Assembly: GCA_902806595.1 (NCBI GenBank)
Contig: CADCXC010000004.1
Coordinates: 3,162,001 to 3,226,000 of the forward strand
Length of the DNA: 64,000 nt
Direction: 5' to 3'
Source: Pyrenopolyporus hunteri
Lineage: Eukaryota > Ascomycota > Sordariomycetes > Xylariales > Hypoxylaceae
This document shows, piece by piece, positions 9,548 through 21,119 of this stretch. Numbering within the stretch: position 1 is the first letter of the stretch; each line of letters opens with the position of its first letter. The position numbers and the translations under genes are program-made. The notes under the pieces were generated by a model, which had not been told where the DNA came from, did no database searches, and worked only from the letters and a program-made list of their open reading frames with translations.

Positions 9548-9838
9548 TTAGAAATGTAATGAGCCCATCCGCTCTTCAACGCCGCCCCAGTAGACGATCG
9601 GCCTGGGCTCGAGTATGTTCAACTCAGTGCCTAAGCTCCTCTTCTCTTCTTCCAAGTCCGCGATAGAGGGCTGCCTAAATAATACAGCATTGATGGTGCT
9701 CACAGGCGACGAGGAGCTCGAGCTGCACGATTGATATGAGCTTGTCGAGGAGGTGGAAGCTGACGACGAGCGGCGGAAGGATGTGCGGATCCCGTTGGGG
9801 GAGAAGCGGGATCGGATGGTCTGGAACCGCGATTGCAT
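9548..9838 (-). CDS. Small protein with an EPRPIVYWGGVEERM motif (96 aa)
   Basis: A single-exon 96-residue frame. The N-terminal half is basic then serine-rich (about residues 22-46). The C-terminal half is compositionally quite different: RQPSIADLEEEKRSLGTEL (about 55-73), then LEPRPIVYWGGVEERMGSL (about 76-94). That shift from low complexity to a compact motif with W, Y and charged residues looks like a real conserved tail. My recollection is that similar short proteins occur widely in filamentous ascomycetes, but I cannot verify this. No signal peptide or membrane segment. Function unknown; it could be a short linear-motif protein that binds a partner through the tail. Confidence 0.65.
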   Translation of the reverse strand: MQSRFQTIRSRFSPNGIRTSFRRSSSASTSSTSSYQSCSSSSSSPVSTINAVLFRQPSIADLEEEKRSLGTELNILEPRPIVYWGGVEERMGSLHF

Positions 9839-11593
9839 CTTGACGGAGATTTGCTCTAATCGAGTGTCTGAAAACTAAATAGGTCCAGGGTAGGATGTTG
9901 GCGATTATGAGATGTGCGCGGAAACGGTAGGCTCAACCAGTGAGTTAGAAGAATCCGAGAAGCGAATGAAGGGCTTAAAGCTGGCTTTGGTTGAACGATA
10001 GGACGATCTGTTCTGGCAGTGAACGCGAAAAGAACAGGAATCAAGCAGCTATATTAGTCAAGCAGCAGGGTCCTGGGGAGGCGTGGTCGAGGAAGCGGAC
10101 GCTACACGAGAGTCTGGAGAAGAGAGAGAAAAGGTCATAAGTGTGTGGCACGGGTAGTGTTAAGTATTAGAGTGTCGGAGGATCTGCACCATGTTCAAGG
10201 GCTTGAAATCTGAGGGCCGAGAGATGGAATACGGGACAGTGCACGATCCATGGCGGATAGGAATGTAAGGAGACGATAAACATCGGATCCACTTGGCCAT
10301 GGGTTTGAGGGACTAGGGAGGCATGACGAGTGATGTTACTCCGTTAAAGCACACAGATCTCCGGCTCAGGGGCTGAAGATCAAGGTTCGGGTTTAATGCG
10401 ACAAGGACGTACGTGACAATAATCAACCCAACCATACCTCGGACGCCTACCCAGGATACCTACCTAGGCAAGGTACGCATCGAATGTGGCTGTAGACGTA
10501 AAGAAGGGCCGTACACCTTGGACAGGTAGCTACGAGGTCTTTCGCGCAGCGGGTAACTGCTCAAAATCCTTCGTGTCCTATTCGCATTGACGAAGAGACG
10601 TACATATGTAATAGTAGGACCAAGGCGAGATACATCCATGTAGGTAGCCGAATGGCATTAGCCGGGTGAGAAAGTTCCCTCTCCCCTTCTCCCACATTGT
10701 TCTTCAGCTCGTGGTCAGAGGTGGTGAAACGGGTGACTCTCCCTTTCGCGATCGCTCTTCATTCTAGGCTCGCTTCGTATGCTGGCGGAGCCGTTGTCTC
10801 GTAGCCCTGCCGACAGCAACGGGCTATCGCACCACGATTGAACTATAGCTACATAGTAGGCTGTTTAAACAAGGTTAGATTTGGTAGCTGGGAGCCGTTG
10901 TGTTGCAGTCTTTCGCGGTCTTTGGCAATCTTTGGCAATCTTTGGGGTTCTGCGGCCGAAACGGGTAAGAAGGCCTCTTCTCAGGGGTTGCGTGATCGTC
11001 GGCCGGGATCAGGGGTTCCCGCAAATGGGGTTGGTTCATGATTCAGGTTGTTTCATGACAGGTATGGCATAGTCTATCTACCAGAGACAACACTTCATCG
11101 TAGATGCGTACTATGGTAGAAATACATACGTATGCGCATCGGGGCTAGTTTGGCGAAGAGATTCGATCTAGGAAGGGCATTCTGGGAACGGAAGAGTGCT
11201 GGAATCTCTAAACCGATGAACCCTAGGATGTATTAACCACACTCTATCGATGGTCAAGGGAGAGGGCTATGAAGCTACAGAGGGAATGTGAGGGCCTAGT
11301 GAGGGGGGGAGAAAAGAGAGAGAAAATATCTAGGAGGGAAAAAAACGAAAACTCTTAAGGGTAAAATTACTATGGCATGGTCCATGTTGAGTTGTGTTAG
11401 GTTCTGAAATCGGTTGGCGAAATTGGCGGGAGGAGACGCGATACCGTAGTTGGGTAGGTGGTACCCTGGTACCTCGCAGCTTTGCATGAGCCACCTGGAC
11501 GTGTTGAGGTAGTGGTAGCATATGAATGTTACCTAAGCAAGCTATTCTTGGCAAATCCAACTGTTTCATATGTACCTGCATACCAGCCCACGA

Positions 11594-11720
11594 GTACCTA
11601 GGTACCTATCGAGATAGATAGGTAGGTACCGTACCTCTTGGGACTTCTAATTATCTACAAGTAGGTAGGTACCAGGCGTCTGAAGTTATAAAATAGGTAC
11701 ATGCATGTACCTACTTATGA
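11594..11720. repeat. TAGGTACC palindromic repeat cluster
   Basis: Several overlapping copies of CCTAGGTACCTA and TAGGTAGGTACC-type palindromes, with GATAGATAGGTAGG. This is one of the denser clusters of the intergenic repeat family seen across the window. Confidence 0.75.
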
Positions 11721-12740
11721 GAACATAAAAGTTCCTCCTCCTCCTCTAATACTCCTTACTATGTGCATAGGTAGCATTCTTAGGTATTATTTCAACTCTT
11801 GGAAAGGTTTGGCTAACTGAAAGAATTACCTGAAAGAATTACGCGACCCGGTTCCGTCGGAAGTTTGCGGGCTAACGAATGAATCCTTGGCTCCGCCGCA
11901 CCATGAGCTGTTCGGGGCCACTGAGCACGAAATCCTAGAAATGCAGGTCTAGGCTACGTACACGGACCCTCATTCCTTGCCGTCCTTCAACTGTTACCGG
12001 CTACTATAGGTACTGTGGTATCTCTACATACGATACGTACCATACGTACATGTAGGTAGTAAGTGCAAGTGGCTAAGAGAAAACGAGTGACGAAGCCTAC
12101 GCCCATGCTACTATCGTCCCTGTTACTACAGCCAGTATCATTATCTCATTCTCCATGTATTCTGCAGCGCTGAAGCTTTGGTTATCGAGGATTTAGCAAG
12201 TGCTTGTGGCCTTAAACTGGGTATGACAACATCGTACGTAATATCCAGCCCTTATAGATGGACACGCATACGGGAGAAACCCGCACTAGAATACACAACA
12301 ATCTTACATCTATCTTTCATTGTCGATTCGTCTAGCCTTGTTCCAGATTTTTTTTTTTCGAACCTTAGAAAACATACGGAATCAACGCACATGGTGCGGT
12401 TGTGGTATCTCCATCCGCACAATACCCTGAGATGTTGGCGTCCACCCACCGCGACTCGGCGGAGATAAGTCTAGGTACTGTAAAACAAGACATCGTGATT
12501 CCATGGTATAGACGACAATCCCCTTAGATGCAAACCACAAACGCCGGGAACGCCTATTGCCCTCATCCAAGTCGTTTCTCCCATAGTTTGAACCTCTTTA
12601 TATACTGCCTTAACCCGCCATAGACCTCTCGACATGTAGAATGTCTTTGACATAGATGCTCGAGGCACCCGAAGACTTCCTCATAACCCCTCTCTCCTAA
12701 TCTGTAACATCTTCATTATGTGGTAAAAGTATAGTTATCG

Positions 12741-12761
12741 TTTTTTTTTTATAAAAAAAAA
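12741..12761 (-). terminator. T10/A9 inverted repeat just after the CCH1 stop
   Basis: Ten T, then AT, then nine A on the plus strand form a simple self-complementary element. It starts about 8 nt downstream of the CCH1 stop codon in the direction of transcription. It could contribute to 3' end formation as an A-rich efficiency element, but this is only positional inference. Confidence 0.35.
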
Positions 12762-12768
12762 GCGGCTT

Positions 12769-15700
12769 TTACCGAGGACCGCTCCAATCAGATCGCCGCA
12801 CAGATCTTCGTATCGTCGCGCTTCGCCTGATGCTTTCCACCCAAACGGAATCGTCAAGCAATTCTCTGACTTGGGATGGACTCACCGAACTGCCACGCCT
12901 ACTATTCTCGCCCGACGCTGTCCCCGACTCCTGTAGTTCAAAACTTAAAGCTGAAGCGTGGGACCGATGTCCAGGCATAGACGGGCTCGCCCGCGGTAGG
13001 CTTAGCGGATGCGCCTGCGAGGAGTCGTACGTTGATATATCTGTGCCGGAGGCCCAACTCTTATGATGCGGTCTGGCTGCATCGGACACAGCGAGGAAGT
13101 CGGAAGACGTGGTGCTGGCAGGTGGGGCTGCCATCGTAGTGCGCTGCTGTACTGTCCGTTGACGACCATCCTCGTCGTCGACGAAGATATCGGGCACGTC
13201 CAACTGAGGAATTGCCGTCATTCGTGCGGATCGCTTCTTTTCCATATGCCTCTTGAATTGCCGAGTCCAGTAGCTAGCCCAAAGTTAGTAAAGAGAAACA
13301 CCCAAGTCCCATACAAGACTTACATCGTGTCGAAGAAACCCACTACGATCCTTCGGCGCACCTCTTCCTCTACACGCTGAAGGCGCGCACGACGACGTAA
13401 AAATTCTTCGAGCCTGATCATTTGTTAGCTTTGCTCTCGCTGATTCTTGATAGGGCTATGTTTACCTTAAGCTCTTGCTGTCGCTGATGATCTTGTAATG
13501 TGCCATGATCATGAGGACCGTCGTAAAAGATATGCCCTGATCAGGATCCGCAGAAACCATCACCTCCTCGTAGAAGATGTTGAAACGGCGGCGTCTTTCT
13601 TGAACCTTCCGAACATCAATCTTCGCCAGCCTCTCATTTAGCCTCTTTATATTTAGCCCTCCAAGATTACTCGTGGTGGCGATAGATGAATGCCTCATAT
13701 GTGACTTATCGTTGCGCACATCCTCCAAAATCTGATGGACGGAATCTTCTGCATCGTAGATGCGCATTTCGAAGATGCCAGATAGCTCCCCCAATAGCCT
13801 TGGGAATGCTTCCTTGGTGATGAAGCCCGAACCAGCAGGATCAACACTGCGCCAGGCTTCCTTGAACCTCCGTATCTCATCGCGATCAATATGCGCCATT
13901 CCGCTTGAGCGTTGATATACGTAACTGAAACTCTCAAAAATGAGAGAGATGAAGAGATTCACGAAAATATACATGCTGATGAGGTTCCAGGCGATGAATA
14001 AGCATCTAGCCCAATTGAGGCTGCCACAATCGCTGTCGAGAAATTCGGCGTCGTCGACGCAGAGCGGGGGCTCGATATTAGCGTAGTCCTCCATGATCTG
14101 GTTCCAACCTTCACCTACACTCATACGGAAAAGGAGGATAAGGGCGTTCGGGACGGTTCTAAAATTGATGTTGACGTCCTCATTCTCCCCAAAACGCGTT
14201 AGGCTGAACGTTTGCGTCAGCGCTATTGCAAACACAAGAAAAAATACCAGCCACGTAGCGAGTAGATTGACGATTGTTGTGAGACTCGCCGCCGCCGTCT
14301 TGAAGAGTTGGTCGAGAGCGTCGTTCCTAGGAATGAGAAGGAGGACGATGCTGACGAGGAAGTATTTGTGGAGTCGAACGAAGGTTTGGTTCCCGTAACT
14401 GCTAATAAGCAGGGCCGAGGTAACGAAGGCACCGAAGACGGATAGCAACGAATAGACATCCCAGGAACTTCTCCTAAACCGTTTCCAGCCAAGACCGACA
14501 ATTCGTATCGTAATATTGGCAATGTAGATCAGTGTGAAGAGCAGGAAGACGACGTCCCTCGTAAGAGCCCACTGTCGCGGTTCGGGGTAATACTCCAGCA
14601 TTAACAGAATTAGGTGGAGGACGAGCACCGCCGTAATACCCGTGTACCATCTGCCGCGCTTCTCGATTGCTCGCTTGTGACACCATTTCTTCCATTTATT
14701 CTCGGAGTCGTCGTAAGAGCTTCTGGACGGCGATATCTGACGTAGAAGCTTCCGTAGCTCAAGCCACGACCTCTGCTCAGCTGTCAAGAACGCAACGCCG
14801 GTTTGCTCCGTATAATTTCGCATGAATACAGAGATGAATAGTGTCAGTACGAATACCGTGCCTAAGAGGTTGAAAACCACGAAGAACATCGCATTGCCTT
14901 GCGCCGCCATTGGCTGAGGTTGGAGCCCGGGACCGGTGATTGCCTGGGTAGCGAACGAGACGTCGACCCAGCCCTCCTGGGAGACAATCTGAAAGAGGAT
15001 GAACAGGGATGATGCGAAATCGTCAAACTTGAAGTAAGGATTATCTGCAACGCGAGGAGCGAGTAGTGGCCAGTCTGGGTTGGACGGTGTGCTCTCATAT
15101 TCACCAAAGCAATCGCTTAGACTGATGAGAGTATTGTCGTTGCACTGTAAAAGTTTTCCGTTGAACAAGTTCAGAGCATATATGGCGAATGGAATTAACA
15201 GGGACAAGGAGACTAGCGCGGCCTAGAAGATTCGGGTTCAGTAATAATTCCTCGGTAAGCTGGTCAACAACAGAATAGTTTTCACTCACGCTAATAATCT
15301 TCCATCCAGCCACTATTATTAGGGAGTGGAAAGTGTCTCTTGCGCTGTTGCTAATATTGAGTAGACGGAGAGCTCTGAGTGCTTTGAAGGCGCCGATAAC
15401 CCTAGAGACGGTACCGTTGCGGGCCAGGAGGGTAAGAACGTTGATCCATAGGGTAATGAGGACAAGGCCGTCTATGATACCCCACGAGCTTCTGTAGTAG
15501 GCATTGGGGGTGAAAAACCAGCCGTCAGCAATGATCTTGATCGCGGCTTCAACCGTGAAAAGTATCGCAAAGCCTAGGTCAACCCAGACGAACCAGCTTT
15601 TAAAGCGGTTTTCCGTTTGGTGTTTTTCCAAGTATTCTTTCTGATACAATGGGGTAGTGATACAGGCCAGCAGTACCATGGCGATGATGGCCGCGTAGAT

Positions 15701-18700
15701 GAACACCGTAAACGCATACCACGCAATCTTATTTGGTTCCACACCGTCAAATCTCTCGTTGCCTCTTCCCGGTCCGACAAGTCGCTGGCAGATTCGTCGG
15801 ATAGGGTTTTGGGGAGTGAAGATGAAGAGCGAATTGTTATACGTGGGATGACGAGCAAGATATTCGCGTTGAGCTTTGCGGCGTTCTGCGGTGGCGGATA
15901 CGGCCTGACGAGCCATCTGGCGCGGGTCGAGAGCATCGTTAGGCTGGTTGAAACGGATGTTGGAGTAGAACGGATTCGGCTCCCGGCTACTAAATAGATT
16001 TCGAATCTTGCCCCATACAGACGACATAAAGCCGGGGCGGACACCGCCGCTAGTCGTTCCCTCTCCAGGCAAGGAGCCGTTGCTAGATTCCTGATGTAAC
16101 GGGTCCATCGAATCGTCGAGGAATTCCCGAACTACGGCATCCTTCAGCAACATCTCCATCGTCGCTGGGCCATAGTCCAGCGGATCCCTTGCCTTGCTTT
16201 TTCCAAAGGAGAAAATGTCGGATAGTGTAATATTAGTATTCGCGTTGCTGCCCAATTCTTTACGTTGTAGGAATGCCTTGACTTGCTCCAGCCGTTTCTC
16301 ATCTTCCGAGACGTCGAAGTTCTCTTGAATAACAGCAATGAACATGTTGACAAGAATGAAGAATGAGAGAACGAACCAGCCGATAAGGAACATTGCACCA
16401 TACCAGGACGTCCTGTAGGCAGTCGTATATGATGTGACATCGTAGAGAATGCTCGTCCAATTCTCGCTGGATAGAATTTGGTACATACCAAGAAACGAGT
16501 TAAAGATATTGTAAAATGATATTCTAACTTGCTCGCCACCATCGTCGTATAGGGGTATTTCTCCTCGAAATAGCTGGACCGCGAAAATGGCCATGATGAA
16601 TGTGATCAAAAACACGAAAACGATAAGGTTCGCAATACCTGTAGCGTTCCCAAGGACTAGTACGATTAATTTCCTCGTGATTGGGATAGCCATGACCACG
16701 CGGTAGGATCTTAGGATTTGGAAAATCGTGAGCCACGCATAGGTCTGACCGCTATTGAAGATAGGTGGGAATATTATTATCGTGGTGGCTAGCGCGAGGA
16801 AGAGGTCGAATAGGTTTCGGGTGCTTCGGTGGAAGGTCCTCCAACTAGCCCCGAACCTGATGGCGATTTCAATGTCTAAGAGGATCGTGACCACGATACT
16901 ATTTATGTTGATGAAATTCGCTAGCTTCGTGCGCATATCCGAACTTCGCCAACCTTGGCAGAAGAGTTCATACGCAATAAGCAACACCCAGAACAACCTA
17001 GTCTTGTTGTATACTTTCTGCAGTGTTGAGACTCTACGTATTCGTTCCTCTTGTACGCTATTGATCTGAAAATCTTCGTCCGCAGTGAAAGCGCTGGCCT
17101 TGCTCTCCTCTCGAATAACCTGAAATGACGAGGTGATGACAGCAATTAGTAAATTGGTTAGCCATAACATCATGATCATGATGCCGGCACCAAAGAAGAG
17201 GGCTGCCGGGAGAAACTCCGAATAGGTAGTATAATACATGAGGTCAGACCATGTATTAGCACTCATAATTACGAATACCAACTCGAGGGAGTTAACAATG
17301 TTGTCGAAATTAACGGTGCTGTTATACGGGCTTGACTGCTCGAGGCAAATAGAATTTCGAGGACAAATGTAACCTTTAGGGGATGACGCCGGACTCGAGA
17401 GGTTAAGTAAGGAGTCTGGAAATGGGCTTTTAACCCAGGGCTGTTCGACACCATTTTCGTCGAGATACCCGCCGCAGAAGGTTAAGTCGTTCGTGTAGGC
17501 CGCAGAGAAGTTTTCGGGTTGCGACGGATCCCGCCAAACACATTGCCGACTTAAACTTGCTTTGAAGCTCTGCACGCCGATGATTGCAAACAGGAGCCAG
17601 AAAAACCCGATGAGAAAGGAAACTCGAACAAGAAGCGGTGCTGCCTTTTTTAGACTTCGCAATATAATCTAGTACGAAAATTAGAGTCTTGCTACTGAGA
17701 TTCTCTTCGCAAATACGTAACTTACCGCCGTCCCGTTCGTAAGCGCAAGCAGCCGGACAATCCGAAGACAACTGAGCATTCGAAATATAAACAGATGCTT
17801 TTCCATTTCAATGCCAGTTATGCTGAGGACGAAAGCTATCCAGAAGGACACGACCGCAATGAAGTCTAATCGGTTGAAGCCGTGTCTCAAGAAAGCCCGG
17901 CGAGCTAACTGCATTCTCTGCTGCTCCTCAATCGTCTCGGGTACGTTGCTATGCATCATAGTGAAAGACCGAGCAAACGTGGAGGGTCCGAAAGCCGGTT
18001 CGCGCGGGGTTTTCACCGACTTCTGGCGCTGAGGACGAAATACCGCGTCGTAACGATCAGATATAGCCGCGCGGATCCCCTTCTTTCGGTCTATAGTGCT
18101 ATATTCTGTAGCATTTAGTATGAAGCCTGATACGATGATCCGAGCCACCGTTTCGAGAGTGAATATTATGAAGAGGATGAGAATCGCCCAATTTATGCCC
18201 GACGACGGATCCCAAAGTGGAGGGCGTTCATTTCCGGGGGTATAAACATTGTTCGCGGCCTCGACGGCGAGTAGGATAGTTTGGAGCACAATAAGCAGAA
18301 GCAGAACAGGTTCCATATACGGATTCACCAGCACATCACATAGCTTCTTTCTGATGGCATTTTCAGGCCCGAACACACCGAGCGAGCGGCCTTTCAGAGG
18401 GTTAGGCATCGGTCCCCCGCGACGAGGAGACAAGGGCGTTTCCGACAAGGACCATTCGCGATCGCCAGTCTTCTCCGTGTGCGTATAGACCTGGGAGGGA
18501 TATGACGTGTCAACACCCATATGAGAGGAGAGATGGCTTTGCGGCACCCGGCCGTCCACACTTGGTGATCTTGATCTCTGCCGTCTCTGCTGCTGTTGCT
18601 CAATGATTTCCCCTTCGCCACTGATATTAACGACACGCTGGGACATGGCTCTAACAATTGACCCAGCTCTATATAGAGCGCTAGCCGTGCCCTGCGCTCG

Positions 18701-19312
18701 TGAGGTCCGATTGTCATTCGGCGTGAGGGAGTTCCCATAACTGCGATGCTTGGTAGATGCAAAAGCATTTTCTAAGTCGAACCCAAGCATCTGAGCGGAT
18801 CGTTCGCGCGGCCGGGAAGAATTGTCTATGTCTGAGACCGTCTGGAAGCTGTCCCTTGGATGCGACTCAGCTTGCGGCGTGGGTAAAGCGCCAGCGATCG
18901 GCTGCGCAGAAGAGGTCAAGGGTGATCTGTCGGATTCAAAGTAATCAACATGAGTTGTCTCGTCGTAATAGGGCGTTTCGGGGGCATAAGGCTGGGCGGT
19001 CGACGATGTAGGTCTATCCAAAGTCGGAGGCGACGAGTCGATCCCGGGAGGGAGGGCAAATTGTAGGGCGGCAGCATCTATCGGCGAAGAAGGACTCAGA
19101 TCGGCGTTACTATGAGGATGATGTTGATAACCGTCCCAATACGTGGAAATGCCCAGATCACGATCCGAGAGATACCCTCTCTGCTCTCCGCCTTGCGACT
19201 GGCCATCGTGCTGATGCTGTTGCCTCGCGAGGTCTTGTAGGGGGATCGACTGGGACGAAGACGTGGACGGGTGCTGTTGCGAGTCTCGAGGCGAAGTGTT
19301 GGATCTGGTCAT
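12769..19312 (-). CDS. cch1: CCH1, voltage-gated high-affinity calcium channel alpha subunit
   Basis: A 2105-residue four-repeat channel of the plasma membrane that, with Mid1, carries stress-induced calcium entry in fungi. Exons, 5' to 3': 19312-17726, 17668-15290, 15222-13466, 13413-13324, 13273-12769. The introns are 57, 67, 52 and 50 nt, all with good donors. The first 300 or so residues are polar and disordered. Repeat I begins with VLVNPYMEPVLLLL, and its S4 is FRMLSCLRIVRLLALTN. The pore loops read SANTWSD (I, N667), SSENWTS (II, E931), SQEGWVD (III, E1405) and VGEGWNQ (IV, E1693). The ring is therefore N/E/E/E rather than four acidic residues. After repeat IV an EF-hand-like stretch follows (FKEAWRSVDPAGSGFITKEA, about 1775-1800) and a basic tail. 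Total length fits fungal CCH1. It diverges from the PHD gene at 21120. Confidence 0.95.
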
Positions 19313-21119
19313 GATGATGCAGTGTCATCCAGATGACACTTAATCAGATATATAGATTAGAGAAGAGACGTGCACGCCGGGCGCAACACGCAAGTAAGCG
19401 CACTGGCGAGGAGTTTTCTACGGCGATAGCAAATGGCATCACATAAGGATCTGTAATTCGTTTCAAATATTGTATCGAGAGAGACTTAGAGGGGGGGTTC
19501 AGAGTTATCGAAGAGGCCTGAAGCCAAGACTTGAACGAGAGACAGGGAAAAGAGAGTATGAAACACATTAATCGGGACGCGTGGGTCGCTGATGCAGATT
19601 GAGGAATAAAAGAAGGACAGGCAATTGATAGACGTAAATGTTCCCACTTTCCCCCTATCAACTTGAATGCTAGGTAGGTAATCCTCCTGCGGACCCCAAA
19701 CTTTTTCGAATAATAGTATGTATGATGTTAAGAGAGAATATTATGGAGGTTAGATTTAAAAGTTCAACAATACATGCGGAAAGGGGCGTGGGCGGGAAGG
19801 TCCCACGGCCGAAAAGAAGTTGCTAATCCCTAGTTCCCAGTTCCTAGTTCCTGCATTCGTCACTGACCTGCATTGACAAAAAAAAAAAAAGAATTGAGGT
19901 CTCCAGCTGGCGCGGTGGGTTTTACAAATGCTCAGCCTCTTCTTCCGAGCTGGTGGCTCAAGAAACCTTAACTGCAGAACGGGCAGAACGGGTAGACCCC
20001 CAAAATGGCAATAATCAACAGAGACTAAGCCTTATGCATCAATTGTATCACTTGCTAATTAGACAACCTACAGATTCAGCTAATTTGCTCAGTTTTACTT
20101 GCTTAGCCTTAACAAATGATACAGGAGCCTTTTCAGGCCTTTTAACCGTGCATTGATAGGTTGCAATTAGACTCCGAGTTGCATTTAATGCGTGTATAGT
20201 AGGCCGCTACCATACATGTACCTTCGTGCTGCAGGAGGCGCGGTAGATACTTAGGTACGTAAGAGTCTAGATGCACACATGCCTATGCGGGTCACCGCTT
20301 TTGTTCATAGCGGACGGTTATCTCTATCATAGGTAGAGGTACATCCTCTAGGTTATATATATTTACCTAAGTATATAGGTACCTATACATATATGTCTAT
20401 GTACCTACTTATAAATACCGTGTACGCTGTTTCGGTATTGAAAGATAGGTACCTACCTAGGTAGGTTGCCAGGTACGTATCAATATGTACTGGTGGATAG
20501 AGGTAACATAATAGATGCATACCTAGGTACCTACCTACCGTAAAGGTATCCCAGGTACCTAATGCTACGTCTTGTGGCTTGGTCCTCTGGTTCCCCCCTC
20601 CACTTTCAAGTGGGTTGCGGCGCGTATGTAAGTGTGGAATCCACATGCCATTTGACGGAGCCGTTGCGTCGCGTAAAAAGTCCAAACTTCAACTCTAAAT
20701 GCCCGAATCGCGCCTAGAAATTTATCCCACTCCCCAGAATTAAACGTGCCTTACCACAGCTGCACCCCGACTTCACGTTCACGTCACTCGACGAATTACC
20801 GGATGTAGCTGTGCGCATCTACGATCCTCGACGACTACTAGGAGTCACCCGACCTTCATCCAGCCTGACAGATTCTACGTACTGGTCGTAATCGAACTCT
20901 GCTTTACATATCGCCATGAAATATCTCATTTTGTCCATGCCCACGTTAAGCTTCCCTTAACCCTAACTTTATCTACTTTCTCTATCTCTTTCGTTACCCG
21001 TGCACTACGCCGACCGACCTTAAAACCTGCTCTCCAAATCCCTTTAATTCCTCCGCCGCATTCCTTGCGCATCTACCAGCACGAATCGAAGGTATAGGCG
21101 TTACAACATCATCATCACC
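19313..21119. other. Divergent promoter region of CCH1 and the PHD gene
   Basis: 1.8 kb between two outward-facing start codons. It holds an A13 run (about 19879-19891), a dense TAGGTACC repeat cluster (20330-20560) and a pyrimidine-rich stretch just before 21120 (CATCATCATCACCATGG at the start codon, a favourable context). No gene is supported inside. Confidence 0.6.
20330..20560. repeat. TAGGTACC palindromic repeat cluster with perfect 16-bp palindrome
   Basis: At least six copies of TAGGTACCTA-like palindromes within 230 nt. One is a perfect palindrome, ACCTACCTAGGTAGGT, at 20451-20466. The cluster lies in the middle of the divergent CCH1/PHD promoter region. Confidence 0.75.

Larger units (their letters stand above)
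9839..12768. other. Long intergenic region, no gene supported
   Basis: 2.9 kb containing only short open frames without domain signal or plausible splicing. It holds CCTA/TAGG palindromic repeats at about 10450-10475 and 11590-11720. At the right end the CCH1 3' UTR contains an inverted T10/A9 repeat (12741-12761). A GA-rich patch lies near 11300-11345. Confidence 0.5.

Noticed and set aside
6631..19312. Functional link between ferroportin and CCH1 as a metal-transport cluster
   Set aside because: They are separated by a small gene and about 3 kb of gene-free DNA, with no shared promoter elements. Neighbourhood alone is not evidence.
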